DNA from: Stutzerimonas nosocomialis
GTDB lineage: Bacteria; Pseudomonadota; Gammaproteobacteria; Pseudomonadales; Pseudomonadaceae
Length of the DNA: 64,000 nt
Assembly (NCBI RefSeq): GCF_005876855.1
Contig: NZ_QLAE01000011.1
Location: 1 to 64,000, forward strand
Direction: 5' to 3'
How positions within the stretch are numbered: position 1 is the stretch's first letter; every line of letters starts with the position of its first letter. This document shows, in pieces, positions 9,037 to 18,699 of the stretch. The notes under the pieces were generated by a model that saw nothing but the letters and a program-made list of their open reading frames with translations, searched no databases and had not been told where the DNA came from. Position numbers and translations under genes: made by a program.

Positions 9037-10695
9037 GTGTCCGCGCCCGCCCCCTCCCTGCGTCTGGTGATCCTGGCTGAACAGCCCGAGTGGATTGCGC
9101 GCCTGCGCAACTGCCTGCATGCCGCCGGGAACACGCTGCCGCTGATCGTCGCCCCCGACTGGGAGACCGCCAGCCTGCGCCTGGATCCGGCCGGACACTA
9201 CCTGTTGTTCGCCACGCCCGCGTGCCGGCCGGCCGCCACGGGGGGCTGGCCTCTGGTGCTGCTGCTCGACCAGGAACCGTCGACACCGCCCGAAGGCGCG
9301 GCGGACTGGCTGGTCCGCAGCCAGCTGAGCCCCGACGTGCTCAGTCGCTGCCTGCGCTACGCCCTCGAACGGATTCGCCTGCAGGCGACGGTGCAGCGCC
9401 TGGCCGAGCACGACCCCCTTACCGGCATCGCCAACCGCCAGGGTTTCCAGGCTCTGCTCAGCGCCCACCTGGCCAGCGACGGGGGCGAGGGGCTGGCCCT
9501 GGGGCATCTGGACATTGACAATTTTCGTCACGTCAATGACTCCCTCGGTCACCAGGCCGGCGATCGGCTGATCCTCCAGGTGGTGGCGCGCCTGCGCTCG
9601 CAGCTGGCCGAGGGGGATGTCGTCGCCCGCCTTGGCGGTGACGAATTCGCCCTGTTGCTCGACACCCGGCGCCAGTCCGAACGCGACGAGGACGTCGCCG
9701 ACCGTATCGTCGAGGCGCTGGCCGAGCCGTACTGGCTCGATGGCGAGAGCATCATGCTCGGCTGCAGCCTGGGTATCGCCGACGCCGATGGTGCCGACGA
9801 TACCGATTCGCTGATGGTCCAGGCGCACATCGCCATGCAGCAGGCCAAGATCCGCCAGGGATGCACCTGGTATCGCTACGACCCGTTGATCAACCGGGGC
9901 GCGCGCAGCCTCGCGGATCTGGAAAGCGAACTGCGCAGGGCGCTGCGCCGCGACGAACTGGAGCTGCATTACCAGCCGCGCCTGTCCATCGAAGACAACC
10001 GTATCGTCGGGCTCGAGGCGCTGGTGCGCTGGCAGCATCCCGAGCGCGGCCTGCTGCTGCCCAACGAATTCATCCCGATGGCCGAGGAGAGCGGCCTGAT
10101 CGTGCCCCTCGGCTATTGGGTGATGTCCCGCGCACTGCGCGACATGCAGCATCTGCAAGGCGGTGGTCACGATGCGCTGCACATGGCGGTCAATCTGTCC
10201 TTTCGCCAGTTCCAGGACAGCCAGCTGCTGCCGACCCTCAGCCGCCTGATCGACGAGCGCGGCGTGGACCCCGGCTGGCTCGAGTTCGAGCTGACCGAAA
10301 CCGCGGTGATGCGCCGCAGCGAACAGGTGCGCCAGACCATGCAGGCCCTGCGCAACCTGGGCGTGCGCTTCTCGCTGGACGACTTCGGCACCGGCTTCTC
10401 GTCGTTCGTGCACCTGAACAACCTGCCGATCAGCCTGCTGAAGATCGACAAGAGCTTCGTCGGCGGCATGGAGGGGCGCACCCACAACCGCAAGCTGGTG
10501 CAGGCGATGATCAACCTGGCCCACGAACTGGAACTGGAAATCGTCGCCGAAGGTGTTGAAACCGGCGCGCAGATGGGCGCCCTGCGCAGCTTCGGCGCCA
10601 GTCAGGTCCAGGGCTACCTGGTCAGCAAGCCGCTGCCCTTCAACGAGTTGCAGGGGTTCCTCGGCAAGGGACGGCGGGTGGGGCAATCGGGCTGA
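9037..10695 (+). CDS. GGDEF/EAL cyclic-di-GMP enzyme (ProE-like)
   Basis: 552 aa. About 120 N-terminal residues resemble a degenerate receiver-type domain (no clear phospho-acceptor). A GGDEF domain follows with intact GGDEF at 200-204, then an EAL domain with intact EAL at 327-329 and the downstream DDFGTGFSSF and KIDKSFV blocks that hold catalytic residues. Both activities (c-di-GMP synthesis and hydrolysis) are therefore possible. Position next to rep matches P. aeruginosa PA5295 (ProE), a phosphodiesterase. The GTG start at 9037 is preferred because AAAGGAG ends five bases upstream; a TTG at 9019 would place that site inside the gene. No transmembrane segment is seen, so it is likely cytosolic. 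Confidence 0.87.
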   Translation: MSAPAPSLRLVILAEQPEWIARLRNCLHAAGNTLPLIVAPDWETASLRLDPAGHYLLFATPACRPAATGGWPLVLLLDQEPSTPPEGAADWLVRSQLSPDVLSRCLRYALERIRLQATVQRLAEHDPLTGIANRQGFQALLSAHLASDGGEGLALGHLDIDNFRHVNDSLGHQAGDRLILQVVARLRSQLAEGDVVARLGGDEFALLLDTRRQSERDEDVADRIVEALAEPYWLDGESIMLGCSLGIADADGADDTDSLMVQAHIAMQQAKIRQGCTWYRYDPLINRGARSLADLESELRRALRRDELELHYQPRLSIEDNRIVGLEALVRWQHPERGLLLPNEFIPMAEESGLIVPLGYWVMSRALRDMQHLQGGGHDALHMAVNLSFRQFQDSQLLPTLSRLIDERGVDPGWLEFELTETAVMRRSEQVRQTMQALRNLGVRFSLDDFGTGFSSFVHLNNLPISLLKIDKSFVGGMEGRTHNRKLVQAMINLAHELELEIVAEGVETGAQMGALRSFGASQVQGYLVSKPLPFNELQGFLGKGRRVGQSG

Positions 10696-10889
10696 CGACG
10701 GCGTCGGACTGCTCGTTTTGTGATGAATGTCTCATTGGGCAAATGTTTCACGCTGTGTCCGGCTTCAGCGATGGCGCGCCAGGCCGATGGCCATGATGTG
10801 AACCAGGTCACTGAGACGCGCCACCCGCCTTCATAAGAACGGTGCTCCAGTCCTGCCCCCTTGCGTGCCGTTCAAGCTGGAGGCGCTCC

Positions 10890-12854
10890 ATGCATTCCCC
10901 CCGTTCCCGCATCGCCTGGCAATTAGCCGTGGCGCTGGCGGTCATTCTCATGCTGGTCATCAGTGCCAGCACGCTGTTCGCCCTGCATTCGCTGGACAGC
11001 GCCAACCTGCAGACCCGCGAGCAGCATCTGCAGAGCGAAGCGCGCCTGCTGGCCGACCAGCTGGAGACCTTCCATGGCAGCCTGCGCGACAGCACCCAGC
11101 GCCTGGCCGGCCTGTTCGAGCAACGCTTCGGTCGCGGCTTGTCGGTCAATGCCGGAGAACGGATCGCCGCCGGCTCGCTGCAGGCGCCTGCGCTGTACCT
11201 GGAAGGCGAACGGCTGAACAACAACTTCAGCCAGGTCGACGAATTCCGCACCATGACCGGCGGCGTGGCGACGGTGTTCGTGCGCGATGGCGACGAGTTC
11301 GTCCGCATCACCACCTCGGTGCTCAAGCAGGATGGCAGCCGCGCCATCGGCACGGTGCTCGACCATGCCCATCCGGCCTACGCGCGGCTCGTGGCGGGCA
11401 ACAACTATGTGGGCCGCGCGCTGCTGTTCGAGCGCAACTACATGACCCAGTACACGCCGGTCAAAGACGGCAGTGGCCGGGTGATCGCCGTGCTGTTCGT
11501 CGGCTTCGACTACACCGATGCGCAGAAGGCGCAGTTTGCCAATCTGGAACAATTCCGCATCGGCAAGACCGGTTCGCTGGCGGTGCTCGACGAACGTTCT
11601 GCCTGGCTGGTCGCGCCGTCGGGCCTGCGGGGCGAGGCGGATGTCGCAGCGCTGAGCGCGAACCCGGGGCGCGGCGCCTTCTGGCGCGACGCCGAGCAGG
11701 AATACTTCAGCGTGGCGGTCCCCTTCGCCGGGGGGCCCTGGCTGGTGCTGGCCTCCCTGCCGAAAGCCGAGATCAGCGAGGTGACCTGGCAGGTCGGCGT
11801 CCGGCTGGTGGTCGGCAGTCTGGTGGCGCTGTCGGTCGCCGTGCTGCTCGTGGTCTGGCTGCTGCGTCGGCGCCTGCGGCCGCTGGCGGCACTGGTGACC
11901 CAGGCGCGGGCGTTGGGCGCCGGCGACCTGCAGGCCCGCATGGCGGTGGACAGCGACGATGAGATCGGCGAGCTGGCTGCGAGCTTCAACCAGATGGGCG
12001 AGGCGCTGTCGACCATGGTGTCGCGTATTCGCCAGGCGGCGCAGCAGGTCAGCAGCGGGGCGCAGAACCTGTCCGGCCTTTCCTCGGGCGCCTACGAAGG
12101 CGTCGAGCAGCAATCCGGGGAGATCACCAGCATGGCCGGCGCCGTCGAGGAGTTCAGTGCCACCTCGTCCAACATCGCCGACAACATGCGCGAAACCGAG
12201 CGGATGGCCAATGGCAGCGCCCAGCAGACGCGCATCGGCGAGGCGGCGATGGCCGAGGCGTCCGCCGCGATCGAACAGGTGGCCGGCTCGCTGACCGGAA
12301 CGGCGGCCGTGGTCAACACGCTGGGCCAGCGGTCCCAGGAAATCGGCGGCATCGTCGCGGTCATCACCGCGATCGCCGACCAGACCAACCTGCTGGCGCT
12401 CAACGCGGCCATCGAGGCGGCGCGCGCCGGCGAGCAGGGACGCGGGTTCGCCGTGGTGGCCGACGAGGTGCGCAGCCTCGCCTCGCGCACCCGCCAGGCC
12501 ACCACCGAAATCTCCGCCATGATCGGCAGCATCCAGGGCGAGACCAGCAGCGCCATCCAGGCCATCGACAAGGGCAACCTGCTGATGCGCGATGGCCTGG
12601 AGCGCAACGCCAAGGTGGTGGCCGCGCTGGCCGAGATCGCCGCCCAGACGCGCCAGGCCGGCGAGCAGTTCGCCGTGATCACCACCGCGGCCGAAGAGCA
12701 GAGCAGCACCGCCACGGTGCTCAGCCGCAACCTGCAGAGCATCGCCCAGGCCAACGGCGAGCAGCGTCAGGTGGTCGCTGACCTGGCGCAGACCGCGCGC
12801 CAGCTCGAAGGCCTGGCCAAGGAGCTGTGGAACGAGGTCGACCGCTTCCGCTGA
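10890..12854 (+). CDS. Methyl-accepting chemotaxis protein with Cache-type sensor
   Basis: 654 aa. TM1 (about 12-32) and TM2 (about 303-328) flank a large periplasmic region (about 270 residues) of the Cache_3-Cache_2 kind ([29 protein letters not shown]). A HAMP domain (about 330-380) leads to a full signalling domain whose hairpin tip reads [21 protein letters not shown]. No C-terminal CheR-tethering pentapeptide is seen. It senses a small ligand directly and controls CheA. The ATG at 10890 has GGAGG six bases upstream; an upstream in-frame extension lacks support. It converges with comM (2 bases between stops). The ligand cannot be named from sequence. Confidence 0.9.
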   Translation: MHSPRSRIAWQLAVALAVILMLVISASTLFALHSLDSANLQTREQHLQSEARLLADQLETFHGSLRDSTQRLAGLFEQRFGRGLSVNAGERIAAGSLQAPALYLEGERLNNNFSQVDEFRTMTGGVATVFVRDGDEFVRITTSVLKQDGSRAIGTVLDHAHPAYARLVAGNNYVGRALLFERNYMTQYTPVKDGSGRVIAVLFVGFDYTDAQKAQFANLEQFRIGKTGSLAVLDERSAWLVAPSGLRGEADVAALSANPGRGAFWRDAEQEYFSVAVPFAGGPWLVLASLPKAEISEVTWQVGVRLVVGSLVALSVAVLLVVWLLRRRLRPLAALVTQARALGAGDLQARMAVDSDDEIGELAASFNQMGEALSTMVSRIRQAAQQVSSGAQNLSGLSSGAYEGVEQQSGEITSMAGAVEEFSATSSNIADNMRETERMANGSAQQTRIGEAAMAEASAAIEQVAGSLTGTAAVVNTLGQRSQEIGGIVAVITAIADQTNLLALNAAIEAARAGEQGRGFAVVADEVRSLASRTRQATTEISAMIGSIQGETSSAIQAIDKGNLLMRDGLERNAKVVAALAEIAAQTRQAGEQFAVITTAAEEQSSTATVLSRNLQSIAQANGEQRQVVADLAQTARQLEGLAKELWNEVDRFR

Positions 12855-12856
12855 GT

Positions 12857-14350
12857 TCAGCTGCTGCCGGGGCGGTATTGCAGGGCTTCGGCGAGATGAC
12901 TTCGGCCGATCGCCGGGACGGCCTCGAGGTCGGCCAGGGTGCGGGCGACCTTGAGGATCCGGTGGGCGGCCCGGAGCGACAGCCCGAGCCGTTCACTGGC
13001 GCGTTCGAGCCACTGCTGGTCCTCGGCCGTCAGGGCGCAGTGCTCGCGCAGGCCGGCCAGATCGAGAAAGGCGTTGGCGCACCCCTGCCGGGCCAGTTGC
13101 AGATGCCGCGCCGCGGCGACCTGCCTGGCCACCGTCTCGCTGCGTTCGGCGCTGACCGGAGGGGCATGCAGCGAGGTCGCTTCGCGCGCCACGGTCAGGT
13201 GCAGGTCGATGCGGTCGAGCAGCGGGCCGGAAAGTTTGCCGCGGTAGCGCTGGATCTGGTCGGCCGAGCAGCGGCAACGGCCGCTGGGGTCGCCCAGGTA
13301 GCCGCACGGGCAGGGGTTCATCGCCGCCACGAGCTGGAAACGCGCCGGGAAGCGCACCTTGTCGCGGGCGCGGGCGATCACGATATGGCCGCTTTCGAGC
13401 GGCTCTCGCAGCACTTCCAGGACCTTGCGATCGAATTCGGGGAGCTCGTCGAGAAAGAGCACGCCTTGGTGCGCCAGGGTGATCTCGCCGGGGCGCGGGC
13501 GGCTGCCGCCTCCGACCAGCGCGGGACCCGACGCACTATGATGGGGCTGGCGGAACGGGCGTTGCGGCCAGTGGGCCAGCGGCGACTGGCTGGCCACCGA
13601 CTGGATGGCCGCCACCTCCAGCGCTTCCTGCTCGTCGAGCGGTGGCAGCAGGCCGGGAAGGCGGCTGGCCAGCAGCGTCTTGCCGGTGCCCGGCGGGCCG
13701 GAGAACAGCAGGTTGTGCGCGCCGGCGGCGGCTACCAGCAAGCCGCGCTTGGCGGCCAGCTGACCTTGCACGTCGGCGAGATCCGGATAGGGCAGCACCT
13801 GGCGCAGCAACCCCTGGGCTTCATAGGGCGCGATGGGCGTCTGGCCGCTGAAGTGAGCGGCGACTTCCAGCAGGTGATCGGCGGCGAACACCGTCAGGCC
13901 CGAAGCCAGGCTGGCTTCCTCGGCATTCGCCCGTGGCACCAGCAGCGCGCGTCCGGCCTGGCGCGCGGCAAGGGCGGCGGGCAACACGCCCTGAACCGGT
14001 CGAAGGGCGCCGGAAAGCGCGAGTTCGCCCAGGCATTCGACGGCCTCGAGCCCGGCCGCCGGTATCTGCGCGCTGGCGGCGAGGATGCCCAGCGCGATGG
14101 CCAGGTCGAAGCGGCCGCCGTCCTTGGGCAGGTCGGCGGGTGCGAGGTTGAGGGTGATGCGTCGGGCGGGGAAATCGAACCCCGAGGTGAGGATGGCGCT
14201 GCGTACGCGGTCCTTGCTTTCCTTGACCGCGGTTTCGGGCAGGCCGACCAGCGCCAGGGAGGGCAGGCCGTTGGCCAGGTGCGCTTCCACCGTGACGGTG
14301 GGCGCCTCGACGCCGATCTGGGCGCGGCTGTGAACAATTGCCAGGGACAT
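12857..14350 (-). CDS. comM: ComM/YifB family Mg-chelatase-like AAA+ ATPase
   Basis: 497 aa. N-terminal ChlI/Lon-protease-like fold (1-170, MSLAIVHSRAQIGVEAPTVTVE), then an AAA+ module with Walker A GPPGTGKT (218-225), Walker B LFLDELPEFD, and a C-terminal Mg-chelatase-type domain with the Cys-rich block MNPCPCGYLGDPSGRCRC. In naturally competent bacteria ComM is a hexameric helicase that extends branch migration during transformation. It lies 32 bases downstream of ubiK on the same strand, so the two are probably one transcript. The name ComM rests on family similarity; competence of this organism is not shown. Confidence 0.92.
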   Translation of the reverse strand: MSLAIVHSRAQIGVEAPTVTVEAHLANGLPSLALVGLPETAVKESKDRVRSAILTSGFDFPARRITLNLAPADLPKDGGRFDLAIALGILAASAQIPAAGLEAVECLGELALSGALRPVQGVLPAALAARQAGRALLVPRANAEEASLASGLTVFAADHLLEVAAHFSGQTPIAPYEAQGLLRQVLPYPDLADVQGQLAAKRGLLVAAAGAHNLLFSGPPGTGKTLLASRLPGLLPPLDEQEALEVAAIQSVASQSPLAHWPQRPFRQPHHSASGPALVGGGSRPRPGEITLAHQGVLFLDELPEFDRKVLEVLREPLESGHIVIARARDKVRFPARFQLVAAMNPCPCGYLGDPSGRCRCSADQIQRYRGKLSGPLLDRIDLHLTVAREATSLHAPPVSAERSETVARQVAAARHLQLARQGCANAFLDLAGLREHCALTAEDQQWLERASERLGLSLRAAHRILKVARTLADLEAVPAIGRSHLAEALQYRPGSS

Positions 14351-14382
14351 CCGATCACTCCTTGATCGTCATGCCGCCTCGT

Positions 14383-14646
14383 CTATTCGGACGTTGGCGG
14401 CGTCATGCGTTCTTCCAGTTCCGCCACCTTGGCTTCCAGTGCCTCCAGGCGTGCGCGGGTGCGGGCGAGCACCACCATCTGGCTGTCGAATTCTTCGCGG
14501 CTGACGACGTCGAGCTTGCTCAGGGCGTTCTGCACCACGGCCTTGAACTGCGCCTCGAACTCACCGCGCGGCAGCGGATTTTCACCATTGAACAGGCGCG
14601 AGGCCTGCGAACCCAGAGCGTCGAGAAAAGCTTTTGGAGGCAGCAT
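14383..14646 (-). CDS. ubiK: Ubiquinone biosynthesis accessory factor UbiK (BMFP)
   Basis: 87 aa. Matches the BMFP/YqiC family: an N-terminal amphipathic membrane-binding region (MLPPKAFLDALGSQASRLF) and a C-terminal coiled coil (about 52-80, ARTRARLEALEAKVAELEER) that trimerises. UbiK helps assemble the UbiJ-containing lipid-carrying Ubi complex for aerobic ubiquinone synthesis. Acts at the inner membrane or in the cytosol. It is the first gene of a likely ubiK-comM unit and is divergent from glnK across a 391-base intergenic region. Confidence 0.88.
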   Translation of the reverse strand: MLPPKAFLDALGSQASRLFNGENPLPRGEFEAQFKAVVQNALSKLDVVSREEFDSQMVVLARTRARLEALEAKVAELEERMTPPTSE

Positions 14647-14748
14647 GTGGTGATTCCTGAGTGAGCCGATCCGCAGTGTAACACGCGTTTTTCGGCGGGC
14701 TGGCGCCTCCGCCTAAGCCCTGTTTTGGGGCGTGCCCGCTTGGCTGGG

Positions 14749-14765
14749 TGGTCGATATTGGTGCG
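14749..14765 (+). promoter_or_regulatory. Candidate NtrC enhancer site
   Basis: The 17-mer TGGTCGATATTGGTGCG resembles the NtrC palindrome TGCACC-N4-TGGTGCA: the right half is nearly perfect, the left half matches at only three of six positions. It lies about 75 bases upstream of the -24 element, within the range NtrC uses. Weak on its own; supported only by the promoter next to it. Confidence 0.35.
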
Positions 14766-14840
14766 TATACCGCTCGTCCGGCCTCTCGTGGTGAGGCCAA
14801 AAGGCGCGCCAGGCCTGCCAGGGCGGCGGTTGAAACAATC

Positions 14841-14855
14841 TGGCACTGTTTCTGC
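14841..14855 (+). promoter_or_regulatory. Sigma-54 promoter of glnK-amtB1-amtB2
   Basis: TGGCAC-TGTTT-CTGC matches the -24/-12 consensus TGGCAC-N5-TTGC with one mismatch and exact GG-N10-GC spacing (GG 14842-14843, GC 14854-14855). Transcription would start near 14867, giving a leader of about 170 bases. A sigma-54/NtrC promoter is what is known for glnK-amtB operons. Confidence 0.75.
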
Positions 14856-14873
14856 TTTAGCGGTTGTGACGCA

Positions 14874-14895
14874 TGCACCATGCAGTCGCGGTGCA
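14874..14895. repeat. Inverted repeat TGCACC-N10-GGTGCA in the glnK leader
   Basis: Perfect 6-bp half-sites (14874-14879 and 14890-14895) identical to NtrC half-sites but separated by 10 rather than 4-5 bases. It lies just downstream of the expected transcription start. It may be a protein site, an RNA hairpin or chance. Confidence 0.5.
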
Positions 14896-14989
14896 GGGCG
14901 AAAGGTTATTTGGAGCGGTTGGTGGTGTCGGATGCGCGCCTGGCTCACGTCGGCGCGTTACAACAGTCGGACACTCAGCTTAGACTTGA

Positions 14990-15376
<387 letters not shown>

Positions 15377-15413
15377 GCAAACCCTGCGAACCCCCACGCC
15401 CCAGGAGTAAGAC

Positions 15414-16730
15414 ATGACTCTGCGAAGATTCGCAGGGCTAGGAGCCCTGTTGTCTCTGCTTAGCCCCGGCTTGGCCATGGCCCAGGAGGCAACGCTCGAT
15501 TCGGGTGACACGGCCTGGATGATGACCGCCACCGCGCTGGTGCTGTTCATGACCATTCCAGGCCTGGCCCTGTTCTACGGCGGCATGGTCCGCTCCAAGA
15601 ACATTCTCTCGGTGATGATGCAGTGCTTTGCCGTCACCGGCCTGATGAGCATCCTCTGGGTGGTCTACGGCTACAGCCTGGCGTTCGACACCACGGGCAT
15701 GGAAGCGGGGGTCACCAACTTCAATTCCTTCGTCGGCGGTCTGGACCGTGCGTTTCTCAGCGGCCTGACCACCGACAGCCTCACCGAAGCCTTTCCTGAA
15801 AGCGTCTTCATCACCTTCCAGATGACCTTCGCCATCATCACGCCGGCGCTGATCGTCGGTGCCTTCGCCGAGCGCATGAAGTTCTCGGCGATGCTGGTGT
15901 TCATGGCCGTCTGGTTCACCCTGGTCTACGCGCCGATCGCCCATATGGTCTGGGGCGGCGACGGCGGCCTGATGTGGGACTGGGGCGTGCTGGACTTCGC
16001 CGGCGGCACCGTGGTGCACATCAATGCCGGTATCGCGGGCCTGGTGGCCTGCCTGGTGCTGGGCAAGCGCAAGGGCTACCCGACCACGCCGATGGCCCCG
16101 CACAACCTGGGCCTGACCCTGGTCGGCGCCGCCATGCTCTGGGTCGGCTGGTTCGGCTTCAACGCCGGCTCCGCCGTGGCCGCCAACGGTACCGCGGGCA
16201 TGGCCATGCTGGTCACCCAGATCGCCACCGCGGCCGCCGCCCTGGGCTGGATGTTTGCCGAGTGGATGTCCCACGGCAAGCCCAGCGCCCTGGGCATCGC
16301 CTCGGGCGTGGTCGCCGGCCTGGTCGCCATCACTCCGGCTGCCGGAACCGTCGGCCCGATGGGTGCCCTGGCGATCGGCCTGGCGTCCGGCGTGATCTGC
16401 TTCTTCTGCGCGACCAGCCTCAAACGCAAGCTCGGCTACGACGACTCCCTGGACGCCTTCGGCGTGCATGGCGTCGGCGGCATCGTCGGCGCGCTGCTGA
16501 CCGGCATCTTCGCGGCGCCGGCCTTCGGTGGCTTCGGCGAGGTGGAGAGCGTTGCGCTGCAACTCTGGATCCAGTTCAAGGGCGTGCTGTTCACGGTCGT
16601 GTACACCGCCATCGTCACCTTCGTGATCCTCAAGGTGATCGACAGCGTGATGGGACTTCGCGTCAGCGAAGAGGAAGAGACGGTCGGTCTCGATCTCGCC
16701 CAGCACAACGAGCGTGGATACAACCTTTAA
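15414..16730 (+). CDS. amtB1: Ammonium transporter AmtB (first copy)
   Basis: 438 aa. A cleavable signal peptide (MTLRRFAGLGALLSLLSPGL, cut near AMA-Q) precedes eleven membrane helices, the Gram-negative AmtB topology. The pore twin histidines are kept (VVHINAG and FGVHGVGG), as are the Asp before the first of them and the Phe gates. The C-terminal cytosolic tail ends GLRVSEEEETVGLDLAQHNERGYNL, the segment that contacts GlnK. AGGAG lies seven bases before the ATG. Conducts ammonium into the cell under nitrogen limitation; co-transcribed with glnK by position. Confidence 0.95.
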   Translation: MTLRRFAGLGALLSLLSPGLAMAQEATLDSGDTAWMMTATALVLFMTIPGLALFYGGMVRSKNILSVMMQCFAVTGLMSILWVVYGYSLAFDTTGMEAGVTNFNSFVGGLDRAFLSGLTTDSLTEAFPESVFITFQMTFAIITPALIVGAFAERMKFSAMLVFMAVWFTLVYAPIAHMVWGGDGGLMWDWGVLDFAGGTVVHINAGIAGLVACLVLGKRKGYPTTPMAPHNLGLTLVGAAMLWVGWFGFNAGSAVAANGTAGMAMLVTQIATAAAALGWMFAEWMSHGKPSALGIASGVVAGLVAITPAAGTVGPMGALAIGLASGVICFFCATSLKRKLGYDDSLDAFGVHGVGGIVGALLTGIFAAPAFGGFGEVESVALQLWIQFKGVLFTVVYTAIVTFVILKVIDSVMGLRVSEEEETVGLDLAQHNERGYNL

Positions 16731-16742
16731 GGCTTAGGGAGA

Positions 16743-16765
16743 GCGCCCGGAGCCAACCCGGGCGC
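16743..16765 (+). other. Hairpin between amtB1 and amtB2
   Basis: GCGCCCGG (16743-16750) pairs perfectly with CCGGGCGC (16758-16765) around a 7-base loop, 12 bases after the amtB1 stop. No T-run follows, so it is more likely an mRNA-stabilising or partial attenuation structure than a full terminator. Confidence 0.6.
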
Positions 16766-16846
16766 GATGACAGACCTTCACAGGCGGCGCGTTCCCGGTG
16801 GCCTGTTGATCGAATAGCGCCTTGGCGCCACAGCAAGAGGTGAAAC

Positions 16847-18100
16847 ATGGATAGCACAGCTTTGATACCCGTCCAGTACGGACTCGATACCCTTTACTTC
16901 GTCCTCTGTGGCGCGCTGGTGATGTGGATGGCGGCCGGCTTCGCCATGCTCGAATCGGGTCTGGTCCGGGCCAAGAACACCGCCGAGATCCTGACCAAGA
17001 ACATCGTGCTCTACGCGGTGGCCTCGATCATGTATCTGCTGATCGGCTACTACATCATGTACTCGAGCCCCGAGGGCGGCATCCTGCCGAGCCTGGGCTT
17101 CCTGATCGGCGACGAGAACGCGGTCGACGTGGTCGCCGCCGGTGGCGAGGACGCGCCCTACTACTCGGCCCGCGCGGACTTCTTCTTCCAGATCGTCTTC
17201 GCCGCGACCGCCATGTCGGTGGTCTCCGGTGCGGTGGCCGAGCGGATGAAGCTGTGGGCGTTCATCGCCTTCGCGGTGGTCATGACCGGCTTCATCTACC
17301 CGATCCAGGGCTTCTGGAAATGGGGCGGCGGCTTCCTCGACGCGGCCGGTTTCATGGACTTCGCAGGTTCCGGCATCGTGCACATGGCCGGTGCCACGGC
17401 TGCCCTGGCCGGCGTGCTGCTGCTCGGCCCGCGCAAGGGTCGCTACGGCCCGAACGGTCAGGTCAACGCCATCCCCGGCGCCAACATGCCGCTGGCCGCG
17501 CTCGGTACCTTCATCCTATGGCTGGGCTGGTTCGGCTTCAACGGCGGCTCGCAGCTGCGCGTCAGCACCCTCGAGGATGCCAACGCCGTCGCCCAGGTCT
17601 TCGTCAACACCAACATGGCCGCCGCCGGTGGCCTGATCGCGGCGCTGATCACCGCCCGCCTGCTGTTCGGCAAGTCCGACCTGACCATGATCCTCAACGG
17701 TGCGCTGGCTGGCCTGGTGGCCATCACCGCCGAGCCGCTGACCCCGAGCGCCCTGCAGGCCACGCTGATCGGTGGCGTGGGTGGCGTGCTGGTGGTGTTC
17801 AGCATCCTGGCGCTGGACAAGCTCAAGCTGGATGACCCGGTCGGCGCGATTTCGGTGCACGGCGTGGTCGGACTGTGGGGCGTGCTGGTGGTGCCGCTCA
17901 CCAACGCCGAGGCCTCCTTTGGCGCGCAGCTGCTAGGCGCCGCCTCGATCTTCGCCTGGGTGTTCATCGCCAGCCTGATCGTCTGGTCCATCATCAAGAT
18001 GGTCATGGGACTGCGGGTCAGCGAAGAGGAAGAGTACGAAGGCGTCGACATCGCCGAGTGTGGCCTGGAAGCCTATCCGGAGTTCACCAACAAAAAGTGA
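16847..18100 (+). CDS. amtB2: Ammonium transporter (second copy)
   Basis: 417 aa, clearly an Amt but diverged from the first copy: it starts MDSTALIPVQYGLDTLYFVLCG without a signal peptide and shares only the core blocks. The twin histidines are present (SGIVHMAG and ISVHGVVG), and the tail again reads MGLRVSEEEEYEG, so GlnK contact is plausible. The insert LEDANAVAQVFVNTNMAAAGG is typical of the Amt subgroup found alongside AmtB rather than of classical AmtB. It follows amtB1 by 116 bases with a hairpin between, and ends in a strong terminator. From memory, Stutzerimonas A1501 has the same glnK-amtB1-amtB2 order. Confidence 0.92.
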   Translation: MDSTALIPVQYGLDTLYFVLCGALVMWMAAGFAMLESGLVRAKNTAEILTKNIVLYAVASIMYLLIGYYIMYSSPEGGILPSLGFLIGDENAVDVVAAGGEDAPYYSARADFFFQIVFAATAMSVVSGAVAERMKLWAFIAFAVVMTGFIYPIQGFWKWGGGFLDAAGFMDFAGSGIVHMAGATAALAGVLLLGPRKGRYGPNGQVNAIPGANMPLAALGTFILWLGWFGFNGGSQLRVSTLEDANAVAQVFVNTNMAAAGGLIAALITARLLFGKSDLTMILNGALAGLVAITAEPLTPSALQATLIGGVGGVLVVFSILALDKLKLDDPVGAISVHGVVGLWGVLVVPLTNAEASFGAQLLGAASIFAWVFIASLIVWSIIKMVMGLRVSEEEEYEGVDIAECGLEAYPEFTNKK

Positions 18101-18117
18101 TCGTCGCGGTCATAACG

Positions 18118-18146
18118 AGGGCGCCTACGGGCGCCCTTTGTTTTTT
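18118..18146 (+). terminator. Intrinsic terminator of glnK-amtB1-amtB2
   Basis: AGGGCGCC (18118-18125), TACG loop, GGCGCCCT (18130-18137), then TTGTTTTTT. Starts 17 bases after the amtB2 stop. Confidence 0.88.
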
Positions 18147-18198
18147 CCGGCGCCGCGCTAGAATGCGCGCCCAGTAGCTCTCGGGGTGGATGACCGGC

Positions 18199-18624
18199 AT
18201 GTGGCACCAGACGACGATCAGCCTGCGGGCACGGCCGCGAGGCTTCCATCTGATCACCGACGAACTGCTTGTTGCACTGCCGGAACTGCAACGATGTCGG
18301 GTCGGTCTGTTACACCTGTGGCTGCGGCACACCTCGGCGTCTCTGACGGTGAACGAGAATGCCGACGCCGCGGTGAGACGCGATTTCGAACGGTTCTTCA
18401 ATCGCTTGGTGCCCCAGGGACAAAGCGGCTACGAACACGATTACGAGGGTCCGGACGACCTGCCGGCGCACTTCAAGTCCAGCCTGCTGGGTTGTCAGCT
18501 GAGTGTGCCGGTGGCCGACGGGCGCCTGGCCCTCGGGACCTGGCAGGGCCTGTATCTGGGCGAACACCGTGACCATGGCGGTTCGCGACAGATAGTGGCC
18601 ACCCTGCAGGGCATGGAGCGTTGA
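18199..18624 (+). CDS. YjbQ family (UPF0047) protein
   Basis: 141 aa. Signature blocks of the YjbQ family are present: [28 protein letters not shown] and HFKSSLLG, with histidines suited to metal binding. Members show weak thiamine phosphate synthase activity in vitro; the true role is unsettled. Start: the ATG at 18199 has GGTGGA eight bases upstream, while the in-frame ATG at 18190 directly abuts that site, so I prefer 18199. It sits between the amtB2 terminator and sutA, as in P. aeruginosa. Confidence 0.88.
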   Translation: MWHQTTISLRARPRGFHLITDELLVALPELQRCRVGLLHLWLRHTSASLTVNENADAAVRRDFERFFNRLVPQGQSGYEHDYEGPDDLPAHFKSSLLGCQLSVPVADGRLALGTWQGLYLGEHRDHGGSRQIVATLQGMER

Positions 18625-18699
18625 AACTTTTTGGGCGGAGCGGACTTCCGCGATCGCTGGGCTATAACTTACCTGCTTTGGCAAGCCATGAGGTTGAAC

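Noticed and set aside
12827-14365. A 512-codon plus-strand open frame
   Set aside because: Fully antisense to comM, whose Walker and Mg-chelatase motifs are intact. No domain seen in the shadow.
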